Origin: an uncultured Lachnospiraceae bacterium
GTDB taxonomy: Bacteria; Bacillota; Clostridia; Lachnospirales; Lachnospiraceae
Direction of reading: 5' to 3'
Assembly (NCBI GenBank): GCA_910585635.1
Contig: CAJUFE010000017.1
Coordinates: 16,588-80,587, forward strand
Length of the DNA stretch: 64,000 nt
In this document: one piece after another, positions 32,404-41,213 of the stretch
How the letters are laid out: every line of letters starts with the position of its first letter
Position numbering within the stretch: position 1 is the first letter of the stretch
Notes under the pieces: model-generated
What the model saw: the letters and a program-made list of their open reading frames with translations, nothing else
Databases searched by the model: none
Told to the model about the DNA's origin: nothing
Position numbers and translations under genes: made by a program

Positions 32404-33708
32404 ATGAGTGAAGTGGCAATGGGGACGATCCTGTTATTTGTATCTTTAGCGGTGCTGATGCTGGTGCGCATACCGATCGCCTTTTCCCTGTCCATATCGG
32501 CGCTGATCACGGCCACCTATCTGGGGATCCCGTATTTTAACCTGTTCCAGAAGATGTCCGTCAGCCTGATCAGCTTTACCTTCATCGCCGTACCCTTCTT
32601 CATCATGATGGCCCAGGTGATGACCGACGGCGAGATCACGAAAAAGCTGATGGCTTTCTGTAATATCCTGGTGGGCCGGGTCCGGGGCGGCACGGCGATC
32701 GTGAACATCTTAGTGAGCATGCTCTTTGGCGGCATCTCCGGATCCTCCGCCGCGGACGTATCCTCCATCGGTGCCATGCTGATCCCGGCCATGGTGGATG
32801 AGGGATACGATGTGGACTACAGCGTGGCGGTGACGGTCACCTCCTCCGTGGAGGGCGTCATCATCCCGCCTAGCCAGAACATGCTGTTCTACGCCTTGGC
32901 CTCGGCCAGCGGGATCTCCATCAGCACGCTGCTGATCTGCGGCTATGTGCCGGGCGTCCTTTTGACCCTGGGGCTGATGATCCCGGCCTATATCATCGCG
33001 GTCAAGAAAAAGTATCCGCTAGGTGAAAAGCGCTCCATGCGGGAGAATATGAAGATCGTGGCGGAGGCCCTCCTGGGTCTGGGCGCGATCGTGATCGTGA
33101 TCGCGGGGACCTCCTTCGGGATCTGCTCCGCCACCGAGGCGGCAGCAGTGGCGGCGGTGTACGCCCTGGCGGTCACCGTCTTCGCCTACCGGAACATGAC
33201 GGTGAAGATGTATGTGGAAGGCCTGAAGAAATGCCTCCCCACCATGACTATGGCCATGGCGATCATCTCCGCCTCCGGTGCCTTCAGCTATGTGATGTCG
33301 TACTTAAAGGTACCCCAGAACCTGGCTACCTGGCTCCTTTCCATCACCTCCAACCAGGTGGTGTTGACCTTGCTGCTGCTCCTGATGATGCTGGTGCTGG
33401 GCTGCTTTATGGATATGGGGATCTTGATCTTACTGACCACCCCGATCCTTTATCCGATCGCCACGGGCGTTCTGGGCTTTAACCCCTATCATTTTGGCGT
33501 GGTCTTAGTCCTTGCCTACGGTATCGGCCTGTGCACGCCGCCTGTGGGGACCTCCCTCTTTATCGGTTGCAGCATCGCCAAGACACCGGTGGAGAAGGTG
33601 GTGAAAGGGTTCCTGCCCTTCTATCTATCCATGATCGTCCTTCTGCTCCTGTTGACCTTTGTACCGGCGCTCTCGATCGGGCTGCCGAAACTATTGGGGT
33701 TATTATGA
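32404..33708 (+). CDS. dctM: TRAP transporter large permease (DctM family)
   Basis: The channel subunit, a sodium-coupled permease with about 12 membrane helices. ATG 32404 follows AAAGGAGGGAG and gives 434 aa, normal for the family; longer in-frame starts upstream lie inside dctQ. Signatures: SLISFTFIAVPFFIMMAQVM, FGGISGSSAADVSSIG near residue 105, IIPPSQNMLFYA near 155, and CFMDMGILILLTTPILYPI and YGIGLCTPPVGTSLFIG in the C-terminal half. Its stop overlaps the start of the SGNH hydrolase by ATGA (33705-33708), so that enzyme is translationally coupled to transport. Confidence 0.94.
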   Translation: MSEVAMGTILLFVSLAVLMLVRIPIAFSLSISALITATYLGIPYFNLFQKMSVSLISFTFIAVPFFIMMAQVMTDGEITKKLMAFCNILVGRVRGGTAIVNILVSMLFGGISGSSAADVSSIGAMLIPAMVDEGYDVDYSVAVTVTSSVEGVIIPPSQNMLFYALASASGISISTLLICGYVPGVLLTLGLMIPAYIIAVKKKYPLGEKRSMRENMKIVAEALLGLGAIVIVIAGTSFGICSATEAAAVAAVYALAVTVFAYRNMTVKMYVEGLKKCLPTMTMAMAIISASGAFSYVMSYLKVPQNLATWLLSITSNQVVLTLLLLLMMLVLGCFMDMGILILLTTPILYPIATGVLGFNPYHFGVVLVLAYGIGLCTPPVGTSLFIGCSIAKTPVEKVVKGFLPFYLSMIVLLLLLTFVPALSIGLPKLLGLL

Positions 33709-34346
33709 TGAGAAATATCTTATGTTATGGGGACAGCAATACCTTTGGGACCGACCCGGTCCACGGAGGGCGTCATCCCCGGGAGGCGCGCTGGACCGGC
33801 GTGCTCCAGGAGCTTTTAGGAGACGGCTATCGGGTCATCGAGGAGGGCTTAGGAGGAAGGACCACCGTATTTGACGATGCCCTTTCCGAGGGGCGCAACG
33901 GGGCCCAGACCCTGTATCCCTGCATCGCCAGCCACAATCCCTTAGATCTGATCGTGATCATGCTGGGGACCAATGACCTAAAGCACCGTTTTCAGGTAAC
34001 GGCCTGGGACTTAGGGAAAGCCATGGAGAGGCTGATCGACCAGGTGCAGACCTTCCCCTTCCGCCCCGCCTATCCGGTGCCGGAGATCTTGATCGTGTCG
34101 CCGATCTACATAAAAGAAGGGATCGCCTACAGCCCTTACGGCTGCTTCGGCGCGGAGGCCGCCGCCATGTCCCACTGCTTTGCCAGGGAATATGAGCAGG
34201 TGAGCCGGGAGAAGCGGTGCCATTTCTTCGACGGGGCTACTGCGGCGGAGGCCAGTGAGGAGGACCGGCTCCATATGACGGCGAAGGAGCATATGCGGCT
34301 GGCGGTGGCGCTGGAGAGGGAAGTGAGGAAGATCCTGGCGGCGTAG
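33705..34346 (+). CDS. SGNH/GDSL-family hydrolase
   Basis: Predicted ester hydrolase without a signal peptide, hence cytoplasmic. The start ATG 33705 overlaps the dctM stop by four bases. The 213-aa product carries block I NILCYGDSNTFG (catalytic Ser11), the Gly block, block III MLGTNDLKHRF and the catalytic Asp/His pair in EEDRLHMTAKEH. This is the arylesterase-like SGNH subgroup (GDSNT). Coupling to a TRAP transporter suggests it deacylates the imported compound, for example an acetylated sugar or sugar acid; that is inference from context. Confidence 0.88.
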   Translation: MMRNILCYGDSNTFGTDPVHGGRHPREARWTGVLQELLGDGYRVIEEGLGGRTTVFDDALSEGRNGAQTLYPCIASHNPLDLIVIMLGTNDLKHRFQVTAWDLGKAMERLIDQVQTFPFRPAYPVPEILIVSPIYIKEGIAYSPYGCFGAEAAAMSHCFAREYEQVSREKRCHFFDGATAAEASEEDRLHMTAKEHMRLAVALEREVRKILAA

Positions 34347-34379
34347 ATCGGTGGGGCCTGTTGCTTTTATAGTTGCGAG

Positions 34380-34455
34380 AGGTCCGCGGTGGGAGGGGGA
34401 TAGCATGTAATGGGACGCGCTCTCGCTCCGACCGGAGCGGACCCTTTGGCCCACC
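34380..34455 (+). repeat. Relic of the hairpin element family (R1)
   Basis: GGTCCGC (34381-34387) pairs with GCGGACC about 50 bases later, enclosing GGGACGCGCTCTCGCTCCG, and the tail GGAGCGGACCCTTTGG is identical to the end of copies 1 and 3. It lies in the 227-base gap after the SGNH hydrolase gene. Confidence 0.6.
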
Positions 34456-34489
34456 AAAAGTAACTAATATCGATAAAAAGCGGAAAAAG

Positions 34490-34523
34490 ATACCTTCCGG
34501 GGATTTCTCGGAGGGTATTTTTG
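34490..34523 (+). terminator. Rho-independent terminator ending the TRAP operon
   Basis: ATACCTTCCG (34490-34499) pairs with CGGAGGGTAT (34509-34518) with one G-U pair, followed by TTTTTGTG. Confidence 0.8.
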
Positions 34524-34573
34524 TGTTATGATGAAGTTAAAAAGACGTGCAGACAGACTGCGGGAGGAGTGCT

Positions 34574-34993
34574 ATGTCATTTACGATCCAGGTAAGGATG
34601 AAAAGGATAGGGAAGCAGAAAAAGGAGGATCTGCGGCCGGTGCCTTTTGTGTTGGAGCGAAAGCCGGAGACCGTGAAGGAGCTTTTGGTGCTGCTGACCC
34701 GGCTTTTGGTGCAGGAGTATAATGCCCGGAAGGATGAAGGGCAGCTGGTCAAGTACCTGACCCGGGAGGAGATCAAGGAGAAGGCTTCGGCGGGAAAGGT
34801 GTCCTTCGGCCTGCGGGGCGGCGAGGATGGGGACCCGGAGGCCGCGGCGGAGAACGCCCTCCAATGTTTCGCGGACGGGATCTACCGGGTGTTCTACGGG
34901 GAAGAGGAGCTTGAAAAGATAGATGGGGAGATCCCCTGGAAGGACGGGGAGGTCTTCACATTTATACGGCTGACCATGCTGTCGGGGTGGTGA
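34574..34993 (+). CDS. Small conserved protein upstream of DUF4132 (unknown function)
   Basis: ATG 34574, behind GGGAGGAGTGCT, gives 139 aa (MSFTIQVRMKRIGKQKKEDL). It has no signal peptide or membrane segment. It looks mixed alpha/beta with KPETVKELLVLLTRLLVQEYN near residue 30, a KVSFGLRGGEDGDPEAAAENALQCF stretch (residues about 75-100) and an FTFIRLTMLSGW end. I do not recognise a named domain. It lies 286 bases before the giant DUF4132 gene with a hairpin element between, and I suspect the two are functionally linked because both have the character of a single accessory module. No catalytic motif can be seen. Confidence 0.6.
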   Translation: MSFTIQVRMKRIGKQKKEDLRPVPFVLERKPETVKELLVLLTRLLVQEYNARKDEGQLVKYLTREEIKEKASAGKVSFGLRGGEDGDPEAAAENALQCFADGIYRVFYGEEELEKIDGEIPWKDGEVFTFIRLTMLSGW

Positions 34994-35082
34994 CGGATGA
35001 TATGGCGAGGATCCGGGCCTTCAGATGCTAGGCGGCTGCAGGTGGTGTATCAGAAGATCAGGCAGCTTAAGCACTATACCTC

Positions 35083-35245
35083 GCTATCCGATAACGTAGC
35101 GTAGGGAGGGTCCTAGCACAAAAGGAACCCCTAGAAAAACGTCGGCGCTTAGCGAGGTTTTTCACGAGCTTAGCGTCCGCTTTTGTTTTCTCGGAGCGAG
35201 AGCGCGGTGACGTTGTGCCAGGTCCCTCCCGGAGCGGACCCTTTG
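35083..35245 (+). repeat. Interspersed hairpin element, copy 3 (upstream of DUF4132)
   Basis: The terminal stem CCTAGCACAA (35112-35121) faces TTGTGCCAGG (35213-35222). Compared with copy 1 a T-A pair has become G-C, a compensatory change, and one A-C mismatch has appeared. Ends: CTATCCGATAACGTAGCG and GGAGCGGACCCTTTG. The element ends about 35 bases before the start of the DUF4132 gene. Confidence 0.9.
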
Positions 35246-35279
35246 CTATATATATGAATACGAAGAACAGGAGGAGATC

Positions 35280-38200
35280 ATGGAAGGATATACGTATCAG
35301 ACGAGAAAGCAGCTGACCGAAAGATGGGTCAGCCAGGTAAAGGAAAAGGCACGCGGCCTGTCCGAGACAGAGCGCTCCATCCTGCCCAGCGGCCAGTACT
35401 ATTCCGTATCCCAGAAGACCTGCCAGTGGATGCAGCAGCTTTTGGAGGACGGGACCTACTGGAAGCTGAGCGATATCTACAAGGGCAGTCTGTCCGAGCT
35501 GACGGCGCTGTGCGTGCCGGAGGAGAAGCGGGAGGAGTTCTATTATGCTCTGGACGAGATGAACAGCTTCCAGATGACCGCCGGGTGGTATCGGCGCAGC
35601 GTCCGGTCGGAGAGCTATGTTCCCTTTGTGCGGCAGAGCATCCTGCTCTTGTGGGCCTATTCCAGGCTGTCCTTCTACGGGGCAGAGCTGGCGGATGTGC
35701 TCACCGGCCAGGTAGACCCGGAGACCTACGACCATGCCCGGACGGAGCACTGGAGCTACGACAGTATGCTGGCGGCCCAGATCGACCGGGGGGAGGAGAG
35801 GACGATCCAGGCGATGAAGGATATCCTCTTAGGCGAGGGCAATACCGCCATGATCAGCTATGAGCTGATCCGGGGGATCGTCAAGAGTAAAAATGAGGAG
35901 CTCTACCAGGTGCTGGGGCAGTTCCTCTTAGCAGCCCGGCTCCAGGAGGGGGCCAGGCAGGCGGTCTGCGAGACCATGGACGCGGGACGGCCGGAGGCCT
36001 TCTTCCATCTGTTCAAGGTGATCGAGGATAACGACCTGGTCCGCTATTCCTCCGTGAAGCGGGCGGTGAGCACCTGGATCGGCATCTTTAATGAGAAAAG
36101 CGTGGATCGGATCACCGATAAGCTGGTCCGCCTCATGGGGCAGTGCCTGCGGGACGGGGCCTTTTGCCAGGAGCAGCTGGCCTCGGAGGATGCAGTGGCC
36201 ATCAGCTGCGGCCTCTGGGCCAAGGGTTTTTACGATGCCCAGGAGGCGATCGACGCGGAGCTGGAGCTGATCCGCCACGGCACCAAGCATCAGAAGATGA
36301 CCGCCTCCTATTTTAACAGTTCCCTGCAGCTATCCGGGCTGCGGATGCAGGTGTCTAAGGAGGTGCTCCGGGACTATCCGGAGGACATGGAGCTTGCGGC
36401 CTGCTTTATGCCCGAGTTCATGAACGGCGCCGGGGGCATCCTCCAGGAGCTGGTGCGGGATCGGGACGGGGGGTACTATTCCTTTTCGGAGGGGAAGGCT
36501 AAGGAGCCCAGGAAGAAGTCGGTGACGGATCTGTTCGCAGATGAAGGGGAGGCCAGGCATTTCTATCAGATCCTCCGGGGCCTCTTAGAACGGATCCCGA
36601 AGAAGGGGATCGTCTTAGCTCCCTGCATCTTCCCCTGGCACCAGGTGACCATGAGCCAGTCAGATCTGGCGGTGCGGCTGTGCCTGCTGGCCTGGATGCT
36701 GCAGGATGAGGCTCTGATGGACGAGGCGGCCCAGTGGATCGGCCTGATCGGCCAGGGGCAGGCCTACAGCGGGTCCTCCCGGGCGGCCGCGGCCAGGGTC
36801 CTCCTGTACCGGCCCCGGACAAAGAGCCGGCGGAAGGTCCTTTTCGACCTTCTCCACGATCCCCAGGAGTACGCCATGAAGGCGGCCTTCTGTCTGGTGG
36901 AGGAGCTGGAGCTGGAGCGGGACGACTACCTTGCACTGGAGAAGAACTTAAAGTATAAGAAGGGCCGCGCCGGGACTTTAGCCCTTCTAAAGAAGCAGGA
37001 GCAGCCAGAGCTTTTTGCCTGCATCGGGCGGCTGGTCGACACGAAGTCCGAGGAATGCCATATGGGAGCCTTAGATCTGGCCCTCCAGGTCAAGAAGGAG
37101 GATCCTGCCGCTTTCCCGGCCTTAAAGCCTGCGCTGGCCGGACTGAAGGATCCCACAGGCCGGGAGCAGGTCCTTTTAGGGGAGCTTTTAGGCGAGAGCA
37201 GTGAAGCCCAGGATATCCTGGAGCGTCCGGGCTACGGTCTCTACGATGTGGACCGGCAGTGGACCCTTCCCCAGGTGACGTTCGATGAAGGGGAGGCGGA
37301 GACCTTCTTTACAGACGGAGGCGCTGCCTGCGTCCGGATGTTAAGGGATCTGGAACGCCTGGTGGAGGCTAACAAGGAGCGGGAATACACCACCGCCTGG
37401 GGCGAGGAGGAGCTTTTGGGCAATAAGCTGTCCAACAGCCGCCGGACCTACAATGACCCCACAGCCCAGCCTTTAGATGAGATCCCCTTTAGGGAGCTGT
37501 GGGAAGACTTTTACCGGCGGGAGGTGGGGACCCCGGAGGCGATGCTGCGGCTCTATCTGTACCAGCGGTGCCGGCAGGGGCGGACCCTCTATGAGAAGAA
37601 TATCGCTTTATATAAGAAGGTGTTCGGCCATGGCCTCCTTAAGAAAGCGCCCTTTGACCAGCTGCTCGAAGGCCTGCGCTACGGGGCGCAGGCAGGAGGG
37701 GTGATCGACCGGCTGGCCAGACAGTATATCCCGGCAGAGTTAAAGGGAAGGTGGGCCCTGGCCGGACTGGCCAAGCTCCTGTCTGTGCTGGACGAAAAGA
37801 ACGCACTGTGCCAGATGCAGGAGAAACGGTGGAACGGGGAGCCGGAGATCTATACGGTGCGGGCCACGGACTTCCCGATCTTTATGGATCTGGTGGCCTG
37901 GCTGGGCCTGGGGGAGCCCCGGAAGGCCTTTGTCCTGCGCTTTAAGCTCCAGCGATATTTTGACCAGAATAAAGGTCTGGAAAAGAAGAGACGCTACGGT
38001 GGCAGCCAGACAAACTACCTGCGCCTCCAGGATATGGTGCAGAGTGTGGTCCGGGGAGACTGGGATAAGGATCTGTTCTATAAGGCCGTATTGGCCTACC
38101 TCAACTTGGGGAGCATCTTAGGACCGGTCAGCGCGGTGGAGCAGAAGGGCGGCGTCACCTACCGGAACGCGAAAACTGGCGCGGTCAACAATTTCTTCGG

Positions 38201-40604
38201 GGCTAATGTGATCAAGCCGGTGGACGGGCGCTACCACTATGATAAGATCGGGGAGGAGGAGCTGCCGGCCATGGGACTGGCCCACACCCTGTATAAGGAA
38301 GTGGTGCCCATGGTCCTGGCGGTGGAGCTGAAACGAGGGGAGCAGCCTACGCCCTTCTCGCCCTACATCAAGGAGATCGCGGTGATCTATGGGATCCCGG
38401 ATATGATCCAGATCCTGACCGCACTGGGGAAGGATACGTTGCAGCGGGGCTACAGCTACCGCAGCGACCGGTCAGAGCGCAGGAGCGTGCTGAGCCATCT
38501 GCTGTCCGTGAGCCGCCCGCTGCCGGAGGAGACGGCGGCGGACTTAAAGAAAGCCCTTAAGGGTACGGATATCACCAGAAAGCGCTTGATCGAGCTGGCC
38601 ATGTACGCGCCCCAGTGGATCTCCCTGATCGAAGAGCATCTGGGGCTTAGGGGCCTTCGGAGCGGCTGCTATTACTTTATGGCCCACACCAGCGAGGGAC
38701 TGGACGAGGAGAGCCAGTCCATGGTGGCGAAATACACACCGCTGACCCCGGAGGAGCTGCGGGACGGGGCATTTGACGTGAACTGGTTCTTCGAGGCCTA
38801 TGAGAGCCTGGGGGAGAAGGATTTCAAACTCCTCTATGACGCGGCGAAATATTCCTCCACAGGGACCGCCCACGGCAGGGCCAGGAAATATGCGGACGCG
38901 GCCAGCGGCAAGGTGGAGAAGGAGGCCTTAAAAGCCCAGATCCAGGATAAGCGGAACAAGGACCTGCTGATGAGCATCGGCCTTCTGCCCCTGTCCCAGG
39001 ATAGTAAGGAACGGGAGGCAGACCTTTTAGACCGCTACCAGTTCATCCAGAAGTTTAAGAAAGAGAGCAAGCAGTTCGGCGCCCAGCGGCGGGCCAGTGA
39101 AGGGCGGGCTGTGGACCTGGCTATGCGGAACTTGAGCGTGAACGCCGGGTTTACGGATGTGACGCGGCTGACCCTGCGGATGGAGACGAAGCTGGTGGAG
39201 ACCATGGAGCCCTACTTTGACTGGAGGATGCTGGAAAATGGGGCGGCGGACAAGGTATGCTTAAAGATCGAGGTGGATGAGACGGGCAAGAGCAGCCTCC
39301 TGTGCCAGAAGGACGGGAAGGCCTTAAAGTCGATCCCCACAAAATATAAGAAGGATCCCCAGGTCTTAGACTACCAGGCCAGGAATAAGAAGCTGAAGGA
39401 GCAGTACAGCCGGACCAGGCAGATGATGGAGCAGGCCATGGAGGACGGCACATCCTTCCAGGTGTGGGAGCTTTTGGAGCTGATGGCCAACCCGGTGGTG
39501 CGGCCGATCCTTGAGCCGCTGGTGATGAAGTGGGTAGATGGCGAGAGCGGAGCTGATAGGGCGCGGGCAGAGAGTGCTGGCCCCGGTCAGCCGGAAAGAA
39601 CGACCCGGAGTATCGACGGTTCCGGTCAGCCGGAAGGGATCTCCCAAGGTGCCTGCGGATCCGATGGAGGAGAGCAGATAAAAGCGGCAGGAAAGCAGGG
39701 AGCCGCTGGGGGACAGAAGACGGCGCATGTGCGTCTAGGCTTTTTGACAGCAGAGGGCCTGACCGACCACGCGGGAGCGCTCACCCCGCTGCAGCCGGAG
39801 GACCAGGTGACGATCGCCCATCCCTTCGATCTGTACCAGGAAGGGCATTGGCACGAGTACCAGAAGCGGCTGTTCGAAAAGAAGATCCGGCAGCCCTTTA
39901 AGCAGGTGTTCAGGGAGCTGTATGTGAAATTAGAGGAGGAGCTGGAGAAGGAGGATACCCGGATGTTTGCCGGGAACCAGATCCAGCCCCAGAAGACTGT
40001 GGGCGCCCTGCGCGGCCGCCGCTGGGTGGCCGACTATGAGGACGGGCTCCAGAAGATCTACTATAAGGAGAACATCGTGGCCAGGATCTACGCCATGGCC
40101 GACTGGTTCTCCCCCAGCGATATCGAGGCGCCCACCCTGGAGTGGGTGGTGTTCACCGACCGGAAGACCTTTAAGCCGCTGAAGATCAAGGATGTCCCGG
40201 ATGTGATCTACAGCGAGGTCATGCGGGATGTGGACCTGGCCGTCAGCGTGGCCCACGCAGGCGGCGTGGATCCGGAGACCAGCCATTCCACGATCGAGAT
40301 GCGAAGGGCGATCGTGGAATGCAACCTGGAGCTGTTCAAGATTAAAAATGTGCGGCTGGAGGGGAACCATGCCATGGTGGACGGCGCCCTGGGCAAGTAT
40401 ACGATCCACTTAGGCAGCGGCGTGGTCCATCAGATGGGCAATGCCATGCTGTTCGTGGTGCCGGTCCATTCCCAGCACAGAGGCCGGATCTTCCTGCCCT
40501 TTATCGACGACGACCCCAAGACGGCGGAGATCATGTCTAAGATCTTATTGTTCGCGGAGGATAAGAAGATCAAGGATCCCAGCATCTTGGCGCAGATCCG
40601 GTGA
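35280..40604 (+). CDS. Giant DUF4132-domain protein
   Basis: A 1774-aa predicted cytoplasmic protein; ATG 35280 follows ACAGGAGGAG. The first about 1,400 residues are mostly helical with HEAT-like character and no recognised catalytic motif. Residues about 1420-1485 are a low-complexity Gly/Gln/Ser/Arg linker (DNA 39540-39720). The C-terminal about 200 residues match DUF4132: LRGRRWVADYEDGLQKIYY, DWFSPSDIEAPTLEWVVF, DVPDVIYSEVMRDVDLAVSV and the HSTIEMRRAIVE block. DUF4132 occurs in E. coli MolR/YehI-type proteins, and MolR was once linked to molybdate regulation. Interestingly a molybdenum-cofactor gene (mobA-mobB) follows 600 bases downstream, but a functional link is speculative. Flanked on both sides by small unknown genes and hairpin elements. 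Confidence 0.8.
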   Translation: MEGYTYQTRKQLTERWVSQVKEKARGLSETERSILPSGQYYSVSQKTCQWMQQLLEDGTYWKLSDIYKGSLSELTALCVPEEKREEFYYALDEMNSFQMTAGWYRRSVRSESYVPFVRQSILLLWAYSRLSFYGAELADVLTGQVDPETYDHARTEHWSYDSMLAAQIDRGEERTIQAMKDILLGEGNTAMISYELIRGIVKSKNEELYQVLGQFLLAARLQEGARQAVCETMDAGRPEAFFHLFKVIEDNDLVRYSSVKRAVSTWIGIFNEKSVDRITDKLVRLMGQCLRDGAFCQEQLASEDAVAISCGLWAKGFYDAQEAIDAELELIRHGTKHQKMTASYFNSSLQLSGLRMQVSKEVLRDYPEDMELAACFMPEFMNGAGGILQELVRDRDGGYYSFSEGKAKEPRKKSVTDLFADEGEARHFYQILRGLLERIPKKGIVLAPCIFPWHQVTMSQSDLAVRLCLLAWMLQDEALMDEAAQWIGLIGQGQAYSGSSRAAAARVLLYRPRTKSRRKVLFDLLHDPQEYAMKAAFCLVEELELERDDYLALEKNLKYKKGRAGTLALLKKQEQPELFACIGRLVDTKSEECHMGALDLALQVKKEDPAAFPALKPALAGLKDPTGREQVLLGELLGESSEAQDILERPGYGLYDVDRQWTLPQVTFDEGEAETFFTDGGAACVRMLRDLERLVEANKEREYTTAWGEEELLGNKLSNSRRTYNDPTAQPLDEIPFRELWEDFYRREVGTPEAMLRLYLYQRCRQGRTLYEKNIALYKKVFGHGLLKKAPFDQLLEGLRYGAQAGGVIDRLARQYIPAELKGRWALAGLAKLLSVLDEKNALCQMQEKRWNGEPEIYTVRATDFPIFMDLVAWLGLGEPRKAFVLRFKLQRYFDQNKGLEKKRRYGGSQTNYLRLQDMVQSVVRGDWDKDLFYKAVLAYLNLGSILGPVSAVEQKGGVTYRNAKTGAVNNFFGANVIKPVDGRYHYDKIGEEELPAMGLAHTLYKEVVPMVLAVELKRGEQPTPFSPYIKEIAVIYGIPDMIQILTALGKDTLQRGYSYRSDRSERRSVLSHLLSVSRPLPEETAADLKKALKGTDITRKRLIELAMYAPQWISLIEEHLGLRGLRSGCYYFMAHTSEGLDEESQSMVAKYTPLTPEELRDGAFDVNWFFEAYESLGEKDFKLLYDAAKYSSTGTAHGRARKYADAASGKVEKEALKAQIQDKRNKDLLMSIGLLPLSQDSKEREADLLDRYQFIQKFKKESKQFGAQRRASEGRAVDLAMRNLSVNAGFTDVTRLTLRMETKLVETMEPYFDWRMLENGAADKVCLKIEVDETGKSSLLCQKDGKALKSIPTKYKKDPQVLDYQARNKKLKEQYSRTRQMMEQAMEDGTSFQVWELLELMANPVVRPILEPLVMKWVDGESGADRARAESAGPGQPERTTRSIDGSGQPEGISQGACGSDGGEQIKAAGKQGAAGGQKTAHVRLGFLTAEGLTDHAGALTPLQPEDQVTIAHPFDLYQEGHWHEYQKRLFEKKIRQPFKQVFRELYVKLEEELEKEDTRMFAGNQIQPQKTVGALRGRRWVADYEDGLQKIYYKENIVARIYAMADWFSPSDIEAPTLEWVVFTDRKTFKPLKIKDVPDVIYSEVMRDVDLAVSVAHAGGVDPETSHSTIEMRRAIVECNLELFKIKNVRLEGNHAMVDGALGKYTIHLGSGVVHQMGNAMLFVVPVHSQHRGRIFLPFIDDDPKTAEIMSKILLFAEDKKIKDPSILAQIR

Positions 40605-40631
40605 TGTGGGCCGAAAAGGGGCCATTTTGGA

Positions 40632-40690
40632 AGGACCATGCCACATAAGGGGACGCGCTCTCGCTCCGGCTGGGCCGCCTTTCTCCACCG
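40632..40690 (+). repeat. Relic of the hairpin element family (R2)
   Basis: Contains GGGGACGCGCTCTCGCTCCG, shared with relic R1 (one G fewer there), preceded in both by a similar CATGC/CATGT...TAA stretch. It lies between the DUF4132 gene and the next small gene. Confidence 0.55.
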
Positions 40691-40729
40691 CGCGGTCGGC
40701 TGAGCGTAGAGAGGTCATGGGAGGATGAT

Positions 40730-40948
40730 ATGTTCGGAAAACGAAAGAACAAGAAAGTGGTATATGATAAGACCGGAAAGATCCCGGTGATCCGGGCCAG
40801 TATCTGTACGGGCGAGAAGGTGGCCGGGTTCAAGGATGCGGCCACAGGGAAATTTGAGGACCTGATGGTCATCCGCACGGAGGCGGATCTGAAGGGATTT
40901 CTGGAGCAGTATGATGTGCGGGAAGAGGAGATCCGGAAGGAGTGGTGA
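40730..40948 (+). CDS. Small conserved protein, 72 aa, unknown function
   Basis: ATG 40730 follows GGGAGGATGAT. The product starts with a basic FGKRKNKKVVYDKTGKIP stretch, then VIRASICTGEKVAGFKD and VIRTEADLKGFLEQYDV. Similar short proteins are frequent in Lachnospiraceae and sometimes carry a misleading aspartate dehydrogenase label, but at this length no enzyme fold is possible. There is no signal peptide or membrane helix. The single Cys in SICTGE is the only striking residue. The gene lies between DUF4132 and mobA-mobB, with a hairpin-element relic before it and a full copy after it. Confidence 0.65.
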   Translation: MFGKRKNKKVVYDKTGKIPVIRASICTGEKVAGFKDAATGKFEDLMVIRTEADLKGFLEQYDVREEEIRKEW

Positions 40949-41014
40949 GATCCGGTCTTCCAGGCCGCAAGATGCCGAGCGGCTGGCGTGTGATATATCA
41001 AGCCGGCCGCTCAA

Positions 41015-41165
41015 AGTAGCGGAGGGAGGGGGCTGTCACAAAAGGAACCCCTAGAAAAACGTCGGCGCTTAGCGAGGTCTTTCACGAGCTTAGCGTCCGC
41101 TACGTTTTTCTCGGAGCGAGAGCGCGGTGACGCCCAGACAGCCCCCTCCCGGAGCGGACCTTTTG
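41015..41165 (+). repeat. Interspersed hairpin element, copy 4 (upstream of mobA-mobB)
   Basis: The terminal stem GGGGGCTGTC (41028-41037) pairs perfectly with GACAGCCCCC (41137-41146). Relative to copy 1 a C-G pair has become G-C by changes in both arms. The interior from ACAAAAGGAACCCCTAG to GAGCGCGGTGACG is nearly identical to copies 1 and 3. Confidence 0.9.
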
Positions 41166-41213
41166 ATCAACCTATAAAAAGCGACCAGACGGAGCAGCAA
41201 AGGAGGGGATGAC

